A DNA stretch of 42,241 bases from Clostridia bacterium (GTDB taxonomy: Bacteria; Bacillota; Clostridia; TANB77; CAG-508). Shown one piece after another: positions 8,344-19,216 of this stretch. Within the stretch, counting starts at the first letter, position 1; every line of letters starts with the position of its first letter. Made by a program: the position numbers and the translations under genes. Below the pieces are notes generated by a model. It was given only the letters and a program-made list of their open reading frames with translations. It made no database searches and was not told the origin of the DNA. The stretch lies in NCBI GenBank assembly GCA_022796855.1, contig JAAWJM010000001.1:1-42241 (forward strand), read 5' to 3'.

Positions 8344-9906
8344 ATGAAAGGATTTTTTGCATGGTTTAAAAATAGTACAAAAATGAAAAGATGGCTTATG
8401 ATGATTTTAGCAGGAATTGTGTTATTGTGTTATGGAATTGCACAAATATTAGTAAAAAATGAGATGACAATACTACAATTAGGTGGAGTTGCAACACTAT
8501 TTGTATTAGGATTTACTTTTACAATACTAGGTATTATATTTGCACAAAAACGTACACTAGAACTATTAGTAGAAGCAAGTGATGTACGTTTAGAAAAAGG
8601 TAAGAAAAAAGATATTAATGTAAATTCACTTATTTTCAACCGAAAGGTTTATGATAAAGGACCAAATGTTGTTGTTATTGGTGGGGGAAATGGTTTAAAT
8701 ACAGTCCTTAGAGGATTAAAAAACTATACAAGTAATATTACTGCGATTGTTACTGTTTCCGATTATGGAAAATTGCCAACAGATTCTAGAAAACAATTAG
8801 AATTATTACCGATTGATGATGTAAAAGAATCGTTAATTGCATTATCTTATAATGAAGAGGAAATGGAACGATTACTAAATTTAAAATTCCGACATGGCAA
8901 CTTAACCAATTTATCTTTTGGTGATGTTTACTTATCTGCAATGAGAGAATTAGAAGGAGACTTTACAAAATCCATTGAAAAAAGTAAAGACATTTTGCGA
9001 ATGACAGGAAGAGTATTACCAGTTACCTTAGATGAATTTAAAATATGTGCAGAATTGGAAAATGGAATGGTAGTAGAAGAAAAAGATAAAATACCAGAAA
9101 TTGTATTTGATAAAGTAACTAAAATTAGCCGAATTTATATTACACCATCAAACTGCGTACCAGCACCAGGTGTGTTAGAGGCAATTAAAAACGCAGATGC
9201 GATTGTAATTGGCCCAGGAAGTTTATATACTAATGTAATACCAAACTTATTAGTAAAACATGTTTCAAGAACCATAAAAGAAAGTAAAGCGATTAAAATC
9301 TATGTAAGTAACATTATGACAGAACCAGGGCAAACGGATAATTTCGGAATTTCAGACCATATTCAAGCAATTCTTGACCATGCTGGAAAAGGTATTATTG
9401 ATTATTGTATTTACGATACAGGAGAAGTAGTTCCAGAGTTTGTAAGAAGATATAATAAACAAGGGCAAGATTTAGTAGACCAAGACATTATACAAGCAAA
9501 AGAAAAAGGAGCTAGATTAGTACAAAGAGATTTATCCACCATTGTTGAAGATAATATACGCCATAGCCCAAAAGCAGTAGCAGAAGCAATTATACAAATT
9601 ATCTGTGATGATTTAAAATATCGAGATATGCAAAATGACCCAGAATATGTGATGTTAAATACAAGGCTAAGAGAAGAAAAGAAAGCCAAAAAACGCAATA
9701 CAGCAAGAAGAGCAAAAACAAGAGCAGATAAAAGACCAGATAAAAAGTTAGCAGTAAAAGCAGGAAAACATGAAAGAAAATCAAGTAAATTTTCTGAAAA
9801 GTACCATGAAAGAATTCGCTCTATCCAAACCAGTGAAGAAAAAAGAGAACAAAAAATTGAATTTATCGAAAAATTACAAATGGACGAAGATAATAAGAAT
9901 CCTTAA
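8344..9906 (+). CDS. yvcK: YvcK/CofD-like protein with membrane anchor and basic tail
   Basis: YvcK-type proteins are needed for growth on gluconeogenic carbon and for cell shape in Gram-positives, and bind a UDP-sugar. This 520-residue version has two N-terminal membrane segments (about residues 15-62), then VVVIGGGNGLNTVLRGLKNY, the glycine-rich nucleotide loop, and later ADAIVIGPGSLYTNVIPNLL and NIMTEPGQTDNF, all typical. The usual DDGGSSGR motif after AIVTVSD is replaced by SDYGKLPTDSRKQ, and the family's GHSxGNL motif becomes LSFGDV. The last 80 residues are a lysine/arginine-rich tail. It follows murB, as in many Firmicutes. Identity is secure; activity is uncertain because of the altered motif. 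Confidence 0.8.
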   Translation: MKGFFAWFKNSTKMKRWLMMILAGIVLLCYGIAQILVKNEMTILQLGGVATLFVLGFTFTILGIIFAQKRTLELLVEASDVRLEKGKKKDINVNSLIFNRKVYDKGPNVVVIGGGNGLNTVLRGLKNYTSNITAIVTVSDYGKLPTDSRKQLELLPIDDVKESLIALSYNEEEMERLLNLKFRHGNLTNLSFGDVYLSAMRELEGDFTKSIEKSKDILRMTGRVLPVTLDEFKICAELENGMVVEEKDKIPEIVFDKVTKISRIYITPSNCVPAPGVLEAIKNADAIVIGPGSLYTNVIPNLLVKHVSRTIKESKAIKIYVSNIMTEPGQTDNFGISDHIQAILDHAGKGIIDYCIYDTGEVVPEFVRRYNKQGQDLVDQDIIQAKEKGARLVQRDLSTIVEDNIRHSPKAVAEAIIQIICDDLKYRDMQNDPEYVMLNTRLREEKKAKKRNTARRAKTRADKRPDKKLAVKAGKHERKSSKFSEKYHERIRSIQTSEEKREQKIEFIEKLQMDEDNKNP

Positions 9907-9948
9907 TTTAAAATAAGGCGAAATAAGAACCAATAAAAGGAGAAACAA

Positions 9949-11976
9949 ATGAAATTCGGAAAAAAGCAAATGAATTTAGAAGAAGGATTAACCAAAGAAT
10001 GGCTTATAACCAATGGTATAGGAGGTTATGCTTCCTCTACCATTTTGGGATGTAACACAAGAAAATATCATGGATTACTAATTGCACCATTAACCCCACC
10101 TGCTAGAAGATTTTTAATGTTATCCAAAATTGATGAAAGTATTGAAATAAGTGGGGAAAAGTATAATCTTTATACCAATATGGGAAAAGATTATATTTCC
10201 GATGGTTACCAATATGAGCAAAGTTTTGAAAAAGATTACATTCCTATTTTTACTTATAAAGTGGAAGATGTTACCATTAAAAAATTAATTTGTATGGAAC
10301 ACGGAAAAAATACAGTAGGAATTTTATATCGTATCAAAAATGGAAAAAAACAAGCAAAATTAACACTAGCACCAATTATGAATTATCGAGACTTTCATCA
10401 GGTAAACAAAGACCATACTTATGAATTAAAACAAGAAATAAAAAATCGAAAAGTAAAGATAATTATAGATGATAATCGTGATACGCCAATTTATATTAAT
10501 GCAAGCGAAGGAACGTATATTGAACATATACAAGATACTTTTCAAAATATGTTTTATATAGAAGAAGAAAAAAGAGGATTTTTAGCACAGGAAAATCATG
10601 CTGTTGTTGGAAGATACGAAATTGAACTAGAACCGAAAGAAGAAAAAGAAATATCAATAGTATGTTCTTTAGAAGAAAATATTGATGAATTAAATGTAAA
10701 AGAAATGATTAATAAAGAGATTGTTCGTATTAATGAATTAGTATGGGAATCTGGTTTTATTTCGGCAAAAGAAGAAACAAAAACACAAGAAGAACAAGAA
10801 AAAGTGAGAGACTATCTTATAGCAACTGATAATTTTGTAGTATATCGTCCATCTTTTAGCTTACATACTTTAATTGCAGGTTACCCATGGTTTTTAGATT
10901 GGGGAAGAGATGCTCTAATTTCTTTTGAAGGGTTATTATTAATGCCAAGACGTTTTGAAATAGCAAAAGAAGTATTATTAACCTTTACCAAAAACATCAA
11001 ATTTGGATTAGTACCAAATGGATATTCCGGATTTGATAATAGACCTCTATATAACAGTGCAGATGCCTCTTTATTACTATTTGAACAAATCAAAAAATAC
11101 ATTACTTATACGGGAGATGAAAAATTAGTAAAAGAAAAAATATATCCGTATTTAAAAGAAATTGTACAAGCTTATCAAACAGGAATTGATGTAGATGATA
11201 ATAACATTTATGTGGATGAGGATAGTTTATTAGTAACGGGAACCCCTAAAACACAAAACACTTGGATGGATGCAAAATATGGAGATTTTGCGGTAACTCC
11301 AAGAAATGGAAAAGCAGTAGAAATGAATAGCTTATGGTATAATGCCCTAAAAATTATGGAGGAATTAGCCACTCAATTTGAAGGAGTAAAAGTAGCAAAG
11401 CCATATGGGGAACTTGCTAAAAAATGTAAAATGGCTTTTCATGAGAAATTTTATCAGGCAAAACGTAAATGTTTATATGATGTATTAGGAGATAGCAAAA
11501 TAAGACCAAATCAACTATTTAGTTTAGCCTTATCTTATCCAATATTAGACCCTGCTTCTAAAGAAGCAGAAGAAATGATGAATACCGTTACGAAAAAACT
11601 ACTAAATACTTATGGCTTAAAAACTTTAGCCAAAGGAGAAGAAAACTATGTTGAAGTGTATGAAGGAGATGGCTACAAACGAGATACAAGTTATCATCAA
11701 GGAATTACATGGCCATGGCTACTTGGTATTTATGCCGATAGTAAAAAGGCGTTAATAAAAGCATGTAAAGATAAGAAAAAGAAAAAAATCTGGCAAGAAG
11801 AATATCAAAGTTTCAAAGAAAACCTTCGTAAACATTTTGATAAAATGTTCTATCAAGAAGGAATGGTAGGAAGTATTAGTGAACTATACGATTCTAAAAC
11901 CCCATACCTTCCAAAAGGAGCTCTGGCACAAGGTTGGAGCGTGGCAGAAGTATTTCGTATTCTGTTAGAAAAATAG
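9949..11976 (+). CDS. Glycogen debranching enzyme (amylo-alpha-1,6-glucosidase type)
   Basis: 675 residues with the two-part layout of bacterial/archaeal GDE: an N-terminal beta domain (EWLITNGIGGYASST, NTRKYHGLL) and a C-terminal (alpha/alpha)6 barrel of the GH133 type (YPWFLDWGRDALIS, TWMDAKYGDF, QGITWPWLLGIY). It hydrolyses alpha-1,6 branches during glycogen or maltodextrin breakdown in the cytosol. AAAAGGAGAAAC precedes the ATG. It lies 42 bases after the yvcK-like gene, and both concern carbon metabolism. No other glycogen genes are in the window. Confidence 0.88.
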   Translation: MKFGKKQMNLEEGLTKEWLITNGIGGYASSTILGCNTRKYHGLLIAPLTPPARRFLMLSKIDESIEISGEKYNLYTNMGKDYISDGYQYEQSFEKDYIPIFTYKVEDVTIKKLICMEHGKNTVGILYRIKNGKKQAKLTLAPIMNYRDFHQVNKDHTYELKQEIKNRKVKIIIDDNRDTPIYINASEGTYIEHIQDTFQNMFYIEEEKRGFLAQENHAVVGRYEIELEPKEEKEISIVCSLEENIDELNVKEMINKEIVRINELVWESGFISAKEETKTQEEQEKVRDYLIATDNFVVYRPSFSLHTLIAGYPWFLDWGRDALISFEGLLLMPRRFEIAKEVLLTFTKNIKFGLVPNGYSGFDNRPLYNSADASLLLFEQIKKYITYTGDEKLVKEKIYPYLKEIVQAYQTGIDVDDNNIYVDEDSLLVTGTPKTQNTWMDAKYGDFAVTPRNGKAVEMNSLWYNALKIMEELATQFEGVKVAKPYGELAKKCKMAFHEKFYQAKRKCLYDVLGDSKIRPNQLFSLALSYPILDPASKEAEEMMNTVTKKLLNTYGLKTLAKGEENYVEVYEGDGYKRDTSYHQGITWPWLLGIYADSKKALIKACKDKKKKKIWQEEYQSFKENLRKHFDKMFYQEGMVGSISELYDSKTPYLPKGALAQGWSVAEVFRILLEK

Positions 11977-12005
11977 AATTTTTGCGAAATTAAAAAATCT
12001 AACAT

Positions 12006-12044
12006 GTATGGGGCGATGCCATTTATCGACCCGAAAATATGAAT
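12006..12044. repeat. Interspersed intergenic repeat, copy A
   Basis: GGGGCGATGCC, then ATCGACCCGAAA and TATGAAT, between the debranching-enzyme stop codon and ruvC. It matches copy C at 27391 in order and sequence with small differences. It can form an imperfect hairpin. Confidence 0.55.
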
Positions 12045-12064
12045 CAATAAAGGAAGAAAGAATA

Positions 12065-12550
12065 ATGCGTATATTAGGAATAGACCCAGGGTTTGCCATA
12101 ACTGGGTACAGTATTATCGATTATATTGGAAATAAATTTAAATTAATCACCTCAGGAGCAGTTTTAACAAAAGCAGGAGAATCGTTCCCTTTACGATTAC
12201 TAAAACTAAATAATGACCTAGAGCAAATTATTGACGAATACAAACCAGATGCCATTTCGGTAGAAGAACTGTTCTTCAACAATAATGTAAAAACAGCTAT
12301 TAATGTAGCACAAGCAAGAGGGGTTATTCTAGTAGTTGGTTGTAGAAAACAAATTCCAACTTTCGAATATACACCACTTCAAATAAAGCAAGCAGTAACT
12401 GGTTATGGAAGAGCCGACAAAGTACAAGTACAAAAAATGGTAAAAACCATATTAAACGTAGAAAATTTACCAAAATTAGATGATACTACAGATAGTATGG
12501 CAGCAGCCATATGCCATGCTCACAGTGCCAAATTTTCACAAAAATTGTAG
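12065..12550 (+). CDS. ruvC: Crossover junction endodeoxyribonuclease RuvC
   Basis: 161 residues. RuvC resolves Holliday junctions as a dimer. Motifs: ILGIDPGFAITGY (first catalytic Asp), ISVEELFFNNN (Glu) and KLDDTTDSMAAAICHAH (C-terminal Asp pair). The upstream reading frame extends to 12008, but the ATG at 12065 is preceded by AAAGGAAGAAAG and gives the standard N-terminus MRILGIDPG. ruvA and ruvB are not adjacent. The next gene starts 48 bases downstream. Confidence 0.93.
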   Translation: MRILGIDPGFAITGYSIIDYIGNKFKLITSGAVLTKAGESFPLRLLKLNNDLEQIIDEYKPDAISVEELFFNNNVKTAINVAQARGVILVVGCRKQIPTFEYTPLQIKQAVTGYGRADKVQVQKMVKTILNVENLPKLDDTTDSMAAAICHAHSAKFSQKL

Positions 12551-12598
12551 AAAACCAATTGACTTTTCAATATAAAAATAACAAAAAGGAGTACCAAG

Positions 12599-13375
12599 AT
12601 GAACAAAAAGATAATGATGGCAAGTACAATTATATTAATTCTTATCATATTAACGATTATTGGAATAATACTATTTCAAGAACCCAAAATAGCAATTCTT
12701 GGGTATCATGCTTTTGCAACTACAGAGGCGAAACAAAATGAATTAAAAGATGATAATCTAAGTATGGATATAGGGTATTTTGAGAAGCAATTACAATATT
12801 TGCAAAAACATCATTATAAAACTCTAACCTTAGAAGAGGTTTATCGCTATTTACAAGGAAACGAGAAAATACCTCGTAACAGTGTACTAATTACAATGGA
12901 TGATGGGTATATGTCTAATTATGAATTAGCATTTCCATTACTTAAGAAGTACCAAATGAATGCAGTGGTATTTGTTATTGGCCAAAATGTAGAAGCTGGC
13001 TATGAAGGTTATATGGATTTAGAAACCATAAAAAAGGCACAAACGCAATATCCGAATATTACATTTGCTTCTCATTCTTATGGCTTACATGAACAAGGAG
13101 CAATTGATAGAGGAGTAGAATATATAAAAGAAGATTTTAAGAAAATGGAAAAGGTACTAGAAACAAAGTACTTTGCGTACCCATATGGGAATTATAACGA
13201 AGAGGCGATTCAAGTATTAAAAGAAAATGATTATAAACTAGCTTTTGGATTTGGACCGGGAAAAGAACATCGTAAAGCAACGAAAAAAGAAGATAACTAT
13301 AAGCTTCCAAGATTAAATATTTCAAATGATATGCCATTTTGGAAATTTAAATTACGATTACAATTACCATTTTAA
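12599..13375 (+). CDS. Membrane-anchored polysaccharide deacetylase (NodB domain)
   Basis: 258 residues. One N-terminal membrane segment (about residues 5-27) anchors an extracellular NodB-type domain of carbohydrate esterase family 4. Motif 1 is TMDDGY (usually TFDDG), the metal-binding His motif is SHSYGLH, and FAYPYGNYNE matches motif 3. Such enzymes deacetylate peptidoglycan or other cell-wall or biofilm glycans. The ATG follows AAAAGGAG. A bidirectional terminator separates it from the convergent GGDEF/EAL gene. Confidence 0.8.
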   Translation: MNKKIMMASTIILILIILTIIGIILFQEPKIAILGYHAFATTEAKQNELKDDNLSMDIGYFEKQLQYLQKHHYKTLTLEEVYRYLQGNEKIPRNSVLITMDDGYMSNYELAFPLLKKYQMNAVVFVIGQNVEAGYEGYMDLETIKKAQTQYPNITFASHSYGLHEQGAIDRGVEYIKEDFKKMEKVLETKYFAYPYGNYNEEAIQVLKENDYKLAFGFGPGKEHRKATKKEDNYKLPRLNISNDMPFWKFKLRLQLPF

Positions 13376-13455
13376 GAAGAAACATAAAAGGGATTTTGTT
13401 TCTGATACATAGTATCGAACGATTATAAAACAAAATGGAATGCAAGCTTTACTAT

Positions 13456-13490
13456 AAAAACTCACAATTATTAGCAAATTGTGAGTTTTT
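13456..13490. terminator. Bidirectional terminator between convergent genes
   Basis: AAAAACTCACAATT pairs with AATTGTGAGTTTTT across 7 bases. T-runs on both strands suit both the deacetylase and the convergent GGDEF/EAL gene. Confidence 0.75.
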
Positions 13491-13536
13491 ATAATGTTAC
13501 TGGTAAGATAATTTGAAGTATACGCAAACTATGTTT

Positions 13537-15783
13537 TTATTTGTTCTTATTAAAGTAATCTTCAAATTCACTTTTATCAATTGGTTTGGAGTAATAGTAG
13601 CCTTGAATCATATCACATTTTAAATTTTTAACAAAATCAACTTGTTCTTTTGTTTCAACACCTTCTACAATGGTTTTGACACCAAGACGGTTAGCAAGTA
13701 TCATAATATAATTAATAATATTTTTTTGACTGTTTAAATCTGCTTTATCAACAAATACTTTATCAATTTTAATAATATCAATTGGCATATTTTGTAGCAT
13801 GCTAAGCGAAGAATAGCCAGTACCAAAATCATCGATAGATATAGTAAATCCTTTTTCTTTTATCACATTTAATACCTTTAAAATATCAATTTTTTCATCA
13901 ATCGTTGCACTTTCGGTAATTTCTAAATCAATTAATTTTCGATCAATATGATATTTATTACAAATATCAACATAGGTATCAATAAAGTTTTCATTTACGA
14001 AATGCTCCTTTGAAACATTAATCGAAATGATAGGTGAATAGTTGTATTTTTCTTTCCAAGTAGCAATATCTTGACAAACCTTTTCAAAAATGTATAAATC
14101 TAATTTCATAATAAATTTATTTTTTTCAAATAATGGAATAAATTTATTAGGTGGTATGACAGTTCCATTTTTATGCCATCTTACTAAAGCTTCAGCACCA
14201 ATTAACTTTTCACTACTTGTAAGAGTTTTAGGCTGGTATACGACAACAAATTCTTCATTTTTTAAGGCATCTTCCATAGAAGATTCAATTTCTTGTTCCT
14301 CCATTAATTGTTTTTCAAGGATTTCATCGAAAATATAGTAGTTATTATGGTATAATCCCTTTATTTTGGCACGTGCCATATAGGCTTTTGCTAATAATTT
14401 GTTAATATCTTTCTTAGTCGACTTGATTTTATAAACACCAATCGATAAATTAATGTGAAGCGAAGTACCATCAATATGGAAAGAAGAGGTATCTTGAAAG
14501 ATACGATCTAATAGAGTTTCAATAGAGCCGTCATAATAAAAAAGGCTAGCAAAAACGTCATTTGAAATTCTACAAGTGATATGTTTTGGTGGCAAAATAG
14601 CAGTTAATTTTTGGGCAAGACTATTTAAAATTTTATTGCAAAATTCGTAACCATAAATATTGTTTAAGGCCTTAAATTTATTAATATCAAGAGATAAAAT
14701 GTAACAATTTGTATCATGGTTTTGCAAAAAGCGAGTTCCATTTTCTTGGAAATAAAGTTGATTTCCAAGGGAGGTAACAGGATCAATATAAGCAATATGA
14801 TATAATTTGCGACTTTTTTCTTGATTTGAAAAATCAATATAAACGCAAATTGTAATAACAATAAAGGTAATAAACAAGCAAGTAATAAGGGATATCGTAA
14901 TAAAAGTAGTAAGTTCTTCTGCAATGGTGTCATCTGGAGCAATACTTACCACGTACCAATTATTTACATTTAATTTTTCATAATGAATAAAATAAGTTGT
15001 TTTATTAAAATGAATATCAAAAGTTCCTACTTTGCGATTGATAATATTTTGGAACATTTCATTTAGTTTATCTATTTCATTAGAAGAAGTTAAGTCATAT
15101 TTTGTTTTTAGAAAATCATATAAATTAACATTATTTTGATTCACTTCACCAAAAGAGTCAATTAAGATAGCACCAGAATTATTAATTAAATAAGTACCAC
15201 CCTCACCATGGAATAATCGTCTAAGTAGAATTTCTTTATAATCTTCGGTATTAACGGTTGCAAAAAGCACCAAGTCTTGATTTTGAAAACGGAAGGTTTT
15301 TGAATAAATATTAACTTGGTTATTAGAAACTGTACTAGGTCTATTTTCGGATAGATAAACGGTATCTTGGTTAAAAAATTCTTCAATATTGGCATAGTTT
15401 TCTACAATATGACCATCACTTGTAGTACCATTTCCTTGTTTATCTAATACAACAAGTCTTGTAAAATGGTAATCTTCTAAATCATGTTCATAACGTTCGA
15501 AAATAGAATCCACTGTTTTAAAATAGCCACTATTAATAGAATCTACCATAATTTCCACAAATTTCATTTGTTCTGAAATAGAGAGATTCAATTGGGTGGT
15601 GGTTTGTTCACTAAGTTCCGAAATATTATTATATACATTTTGATAAGTTAAGTTCTTAATAAAACTAATTCCCCAATAAGAGAAAATTAGTAAAACAACA
15701 AAAATAGGCAGTATCCATTGAATATTAAAATGGTAACGTTTTGTATTATGCTTTATAAGGGGAGTACTTTTTTGTTTTTTCAT
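13537..15783 (-). CDS. Cache-GGDEF-EAL protein, probable c-di-GMP phosphodiesterase
   Basis: 748 residues. Two membrane segments (about residues 23-45 and 290-312) flank an extracellular Cache-like sensor. A GGDEF domain follows with AYIDPVTSLGN intact, but its signature is RISNDVF, so it should not make c-di-GMP. The EAL domain looks active: GAEALVRW (EAL), SINVS, DLEITESAT, SIDDFGTGYSSL, IKIDKVFV and IVEGVET are all present. It is likely a membrane sensor that lowers c-di-GMP, perhaps with GTP regulation through the degenerate GGDEF. The ATG at 15783 follows AGAGGTGA on the minus strand. It is divergent from the YgjP-like gene. Confidence 0.88.
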   Translation of the reverse strand: MKKQKSTPLIKHNTKRYHFNIQWILPIFVVLLIFSYWGISFIKNLTYQNVYNNISELSEQTTTQLNLSISEQMKFVEIMVDSINSGYFKTVDSIFERYEHDLEDYHFTRLVVLDKQGNGTTSDGHIVENYANIEEFFNQDTVYLSENRPSTVSNNQVNIYSKTFRFQNQDLVLFATVNTEDYKEILLRRLFHGEGGTYLINNSGAILIDSFGEVNQNNVNLYDFLKTKYDLTSSNEIDKLNEMFQNIINRKVGTFDIHFNKTTYFIHYEKLNVNNWYVVSIAPDDTIAEELTTFITISLITCLFITFIVITICVYIDFSNQEKSRKLYHIAYIDPVTSLGNQLYFQENGTRFLQNHDTNCYILSLDINKFKALNNIYGYEFCNKILNSLAQKLTAILPPKHITCRISNDVFASLFYYDGSIETLLDRIFQDTSSFHIDGTSLHINLSIGVYKIKSTKKDINKLLAKAYMARAKIKGLYHNNYYIFDEILEKQLMEEQEIESSMEDALKNEEFVVVYQPKTLTSSEKLIGAEALVRWHKNGTVIPPNKFIPLFEKNKFIMKLDLYIFEKVCQDIATWKEKYNYSPIISINVSKEHFVNENFIDTYVDICNKYHIDRKLIDLEITESATIDEKIDILKVLNVIKEKGFTISIDDFGTGYSSLSMLQNMPIDIIKIDKVFVDKADLNSQKNIINYIMILANRLGVKTIVEGVETKEQVDFVKNLKCDMIQGYYYSKPIDKSEFEDYFNKNK

Positions 15784-15935
15784 AAATTATTTCACCTCTA
15801 AAAAAGATTATCTATAATGTATAATAAAAAACAAAAAATTTCAACTGTTTTTGAGAATTTTGGAAAAGGAAATCCTAGAATAAAAACGAAAACACAAAAA
15901 GCGAACAGAAATTTTATATTTTTTTGAAAAATATA

Positions 15936-15964
15936 TTGACAAAGAAAAGAAAAAAAGATACAAT
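15936..15964 (+). promoter_or_regulatory. Promoter of the YgjP-like gene
   Basis: TTGACA at 15936 and TACAAT at 15959, 17-base spacing, about 50 bases upstream of the start codon. Confidence 0.7.
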
Positions 15965-16015
15965 AAACCAAACAAGAGTTTGAGAAACGTATTTTTGATA
16001 AAGGGGGATTTGAAA

Positions 16016-16714
16016 ATGGGATTTTTAAAGAATAAGAGTGAGGTAATTACCTATACAATTGATAAAAGCATCCAAAATAATTTGTATATATCGGTACAAA
16101 ATGGAGAGGTAGTAGTAAGTGCACCTTGGTATTTTTCAAGAAACCAAATACAAGAAGTAGTAGAAGAAAAAAAGAAATGGATTATGACAAAAATAAAAGC
16201 ATATGAAGGAAAAACAAATAAGAATAATAATGAAAATAGCAAAACAATCCCAATATGGGGAGAAGAATTTGTAGTAGATATATGCTTCCAAAATAGAAAA
16301 AAATTAAACATCATAATGAGAGAAAATCATATGAAAATTGCATTACCAAACAAATATAAAAAAGTGTCGAAAGATGAGCTAATGAAGGTCCTAGTAGAGA
16401 AAATCTATAAAGTATTAGCAAAACAAATGATGGAACAAACAATGGAAAAAACGAGGATTTTGCTAGGTTTTGCTCCGGAAAATTATGAGGTAGAGTATAT
16501 GGAAAATACGTTAGGAAAATGTACGCAAGATAAAACCATTGTGATTAATCCAGAATTAATGAAATACAGACCAGAAATTATAGAATATGTGGTATTACAT
16601 GAGTTTTGTCACCTAACATACAAAACTCATACAAAAGGATTTTATGAAATGATAAAAAAATTTGAACCACATTACGAAGAATATGGCAAGAAAATAAGTG
16701 GATGGCAGTATTAG
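16016..16714 (+). CDS. YgjP-like (DUF45) metallopeptidase
   Basis: 232 residues from the ATG at 16016, preferred over the ATG at 15980 because AAGGGGG lies at the right distance before it. The zinc-binding signature VVLHEFCHLTYKTHTKGFYE (HExxH plus downstream His/Glu) and the NPELMKYRPEIIEYV lead-in are typical of DUF45/SprT-type putative metal-dependent hydrolases. The N-terminal half is a lysine-rich beta domain. Substrate unknown. The gene ends in a hairpin terminator overlapping its stop codon. Confidence 0.8.
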   Translation: MGFLKNKSEVITYTIDKSIQNNLYISVQNGEVVVSAPWYFSRNQIQEVVEEKKKWIMTKIKAYEGKTNKNNNENSKTIPIWGEEFVVDICFQNRKKLNIIMRENHMKIALPNKYKKVSKDELMKVLVEKIYKVLAKQMMEQTMEKTRILLGFAPENYEVEYMENTLGKCTQDKTIVINPELMKYRPEIIEYVVLHEFCHLTYKTHTKGFYEMIKKFEPHYEEYGKKISGWQY

Positions 16715-16726
16715 CCATTTCCACTT
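16696..16726 (+). terminator. Terminator overlapping the stop codon
   Basis: AAGTGGATGGC pairs with GCCATTTCCACTT (one small internal loop) followed by ATTTTT. Confidence 0.6.
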
Positions 16727-16731
16727 ATTTT

Positions 16732-16806
16732 TGGTTGGGGTACTGTGATTCGAACACAGGAATGTCGGAGTCAGAGTCCGATGCCTTACCGCTTGGCGAT
16801 ACCCCA
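16732..16806 (-). tRNA. tRNA-Gln (anticodon CTG)
   Basis: On the minus strand the gene starts TGGGGTATCGCC, with D arm GCCAAGCGGTAAGGC, anticodon stem TCGGA/TCCGA around loop CTCTGAC (anticodon CTG, decoding CAG), T arm CTGTG-TTCGAAT-CACAG, acceptor TACCCCA, discriminator A and an encoded CCA. All stems pair. It is a lone tRNA, convergent with the YgjP-like gene. Confidence 0.93.
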
Positions 16807-16960
16807 ATGTGAAATATATATTACTATATCTTTTCTAAAATGTCAAACGGTTTTCCAGATTATTAGAAAAGGTAGTTTTTTTGTAAAATTTTTTCATTTA
16901 TCGAATAACTTATAAAAAAGAGCATCATACTGTATATAAAATAAAAATAGGAGGAGAGAT

Positions 16961-18242
<1,282 letters not shown>

Positions 18243-18258
18243 ATTTTATAAGTATTCT

Positions 18259-18300
18259 AAAAAGTGAATTTCCAAAAAGAAAGTAGAAATTCACTTTTTT
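18259..18300 (+). terminator. Terminator of eno
   Basis: AAAAGTGAATTTC pairs with GAAATTCACTTTT and is followed by a T-run. Confidence 0.75.
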
Positions 18301-18341
18301 TTATGATATGATAAGGAAAATAAAGCAAAAAAGAGGGAAAA

Positions 18342-19145
18342 ATGAATAAGGAAGAAATTGTGAGAATGTATCAAAAAGAAGAAGATAGGTTACTTGTAGC
18401 AAAAATGTTAGACCAAGTAAGTCTTTGCAAAAAACGAAACAAACTACAACATACCGACTTTTTAGATAAAAGGCAAGTACACATACTAGAAAAAGCCATA
18501 CATCGCATGGATATACAAAATTACGTGATATATGGTGGATTTGAAGACGCAGAAAGGCAGATTGTTTTTTTCTATCCAGAAAATTGGAGCCAAAAAATCA
18601 TAGAAAAAAATTACGATTCTGTTATGCAAGTAATTCGTATTCTTCTACCAAATGATTTAAAAGGAAGCTATGCTCATAGGGATTATCTTGGTGGACTTAT
18701 GAAGCTAGGGTTAAAACGAGAGAAAATAGGCGATATTATAGTATGGGAAGAAGGAGCAGACATCCTTGTGCTAAATGAAATAATCCCATTTCTAGAACAA
18801 CATCTTATTACTTTAACCAGATTTCAAAAAGCACAAATAAAGGTAGTGTCTATGTTAGAATTACATCCAGTAAACCTGAAAAAACAAGAAATCGAAATAA
18901 TCGTATCGTCTATGAGACTAGATAATATTGTTTCCGAACTTTCCAAAACTTCAAGAACAAAGGCAGAAGAAATCATAAGACAAGAAAGAGTCATACTAAA
19001 TTACGAAACCATAACAAAAGACTCAAAGTTAGTAAAAACAGGAGATAAACTTACCATTCGAGGAAAAGGAAAATTTGTGGTAAAAGAGCAAATTGGCAAT
19101 ACGAAGAAGGGCAGATTTATTCTAAAAATAGCAAAATATGCGTAA
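18342..19145 (+). CDS. ylmH: YlmH-like RNA-binding protein (S4 domain)
   Basis: 267 residues. The layout matches the YlmH family: an N-terminal domain, a central region with AHRDYLGGLMKLGLKREKIGDI, and a C-terminal S4 RNA-binding domain (MRLDNIVSELSKTSRTKAEE, then KLTIRGKGKFVV). In Bacillus-type genomes it sits next to division genes and its relatives bind stalled large ribosomal subunits. Here it stands between eno and an unrelated small gene. The ATG follows AAAAGAGGGAAAA. Confidence 0.85.
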   Translation: MNKEEIVRMYQKEEDRLLVAKMLDQVSLCKKRNKLQHTDFLDKRQVHILEKAIHRMDIQNYVIYGGFEDAERQIVFFYPENWSQKIIEKNYDSVMQVIRILLPNDLKGSYAHRDYLGGLMKLGLKREKIGDIIVWEEGADILVLNEIIPFLEQHLITLTRFQKAQIKVVSMLELHPVNLKKQEIEIIVSSMRLDNIVSELSKTSRTKAEEIIRQERVILNYETITKDSKLVKTGDKLTIRGKGKFVVKEQIGNTKKGRFILKIAKYA

Positions 19146-19149
19146 ATAC

Positions 19150-19178
19150 TTGCGCATTTACATAATTTTAGTTATAAT
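19150..19178 (+). promoter_or_regulatory. Promoter of the CGG-rich gene
   Basis: TTGCGC at 19150 and TATAAT at 19173, 17-base spacing, 38 bases upstream of the ATG at 19217. Confidence 0.7.
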
Positions 19179-19216
19179 AGTAATGTATAACATGTAATAA
19201 ATAGGAGGTACATCGA

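Noticed and set aside
12511..12741. Overlapping 76-codon ORF between ruvC and the deacetylase
   Set aside because: It is an out-of-frame shadow over the end of ruvC and the start of the deacetylase, with no ribosome binding site or family resemblance.
16732..16806. A tRNA that might decode CGG
   Set aside because: The anticodon loop is CTCTGAC, so the anticodon is CTG and reads CAG (Gln), not CGG.
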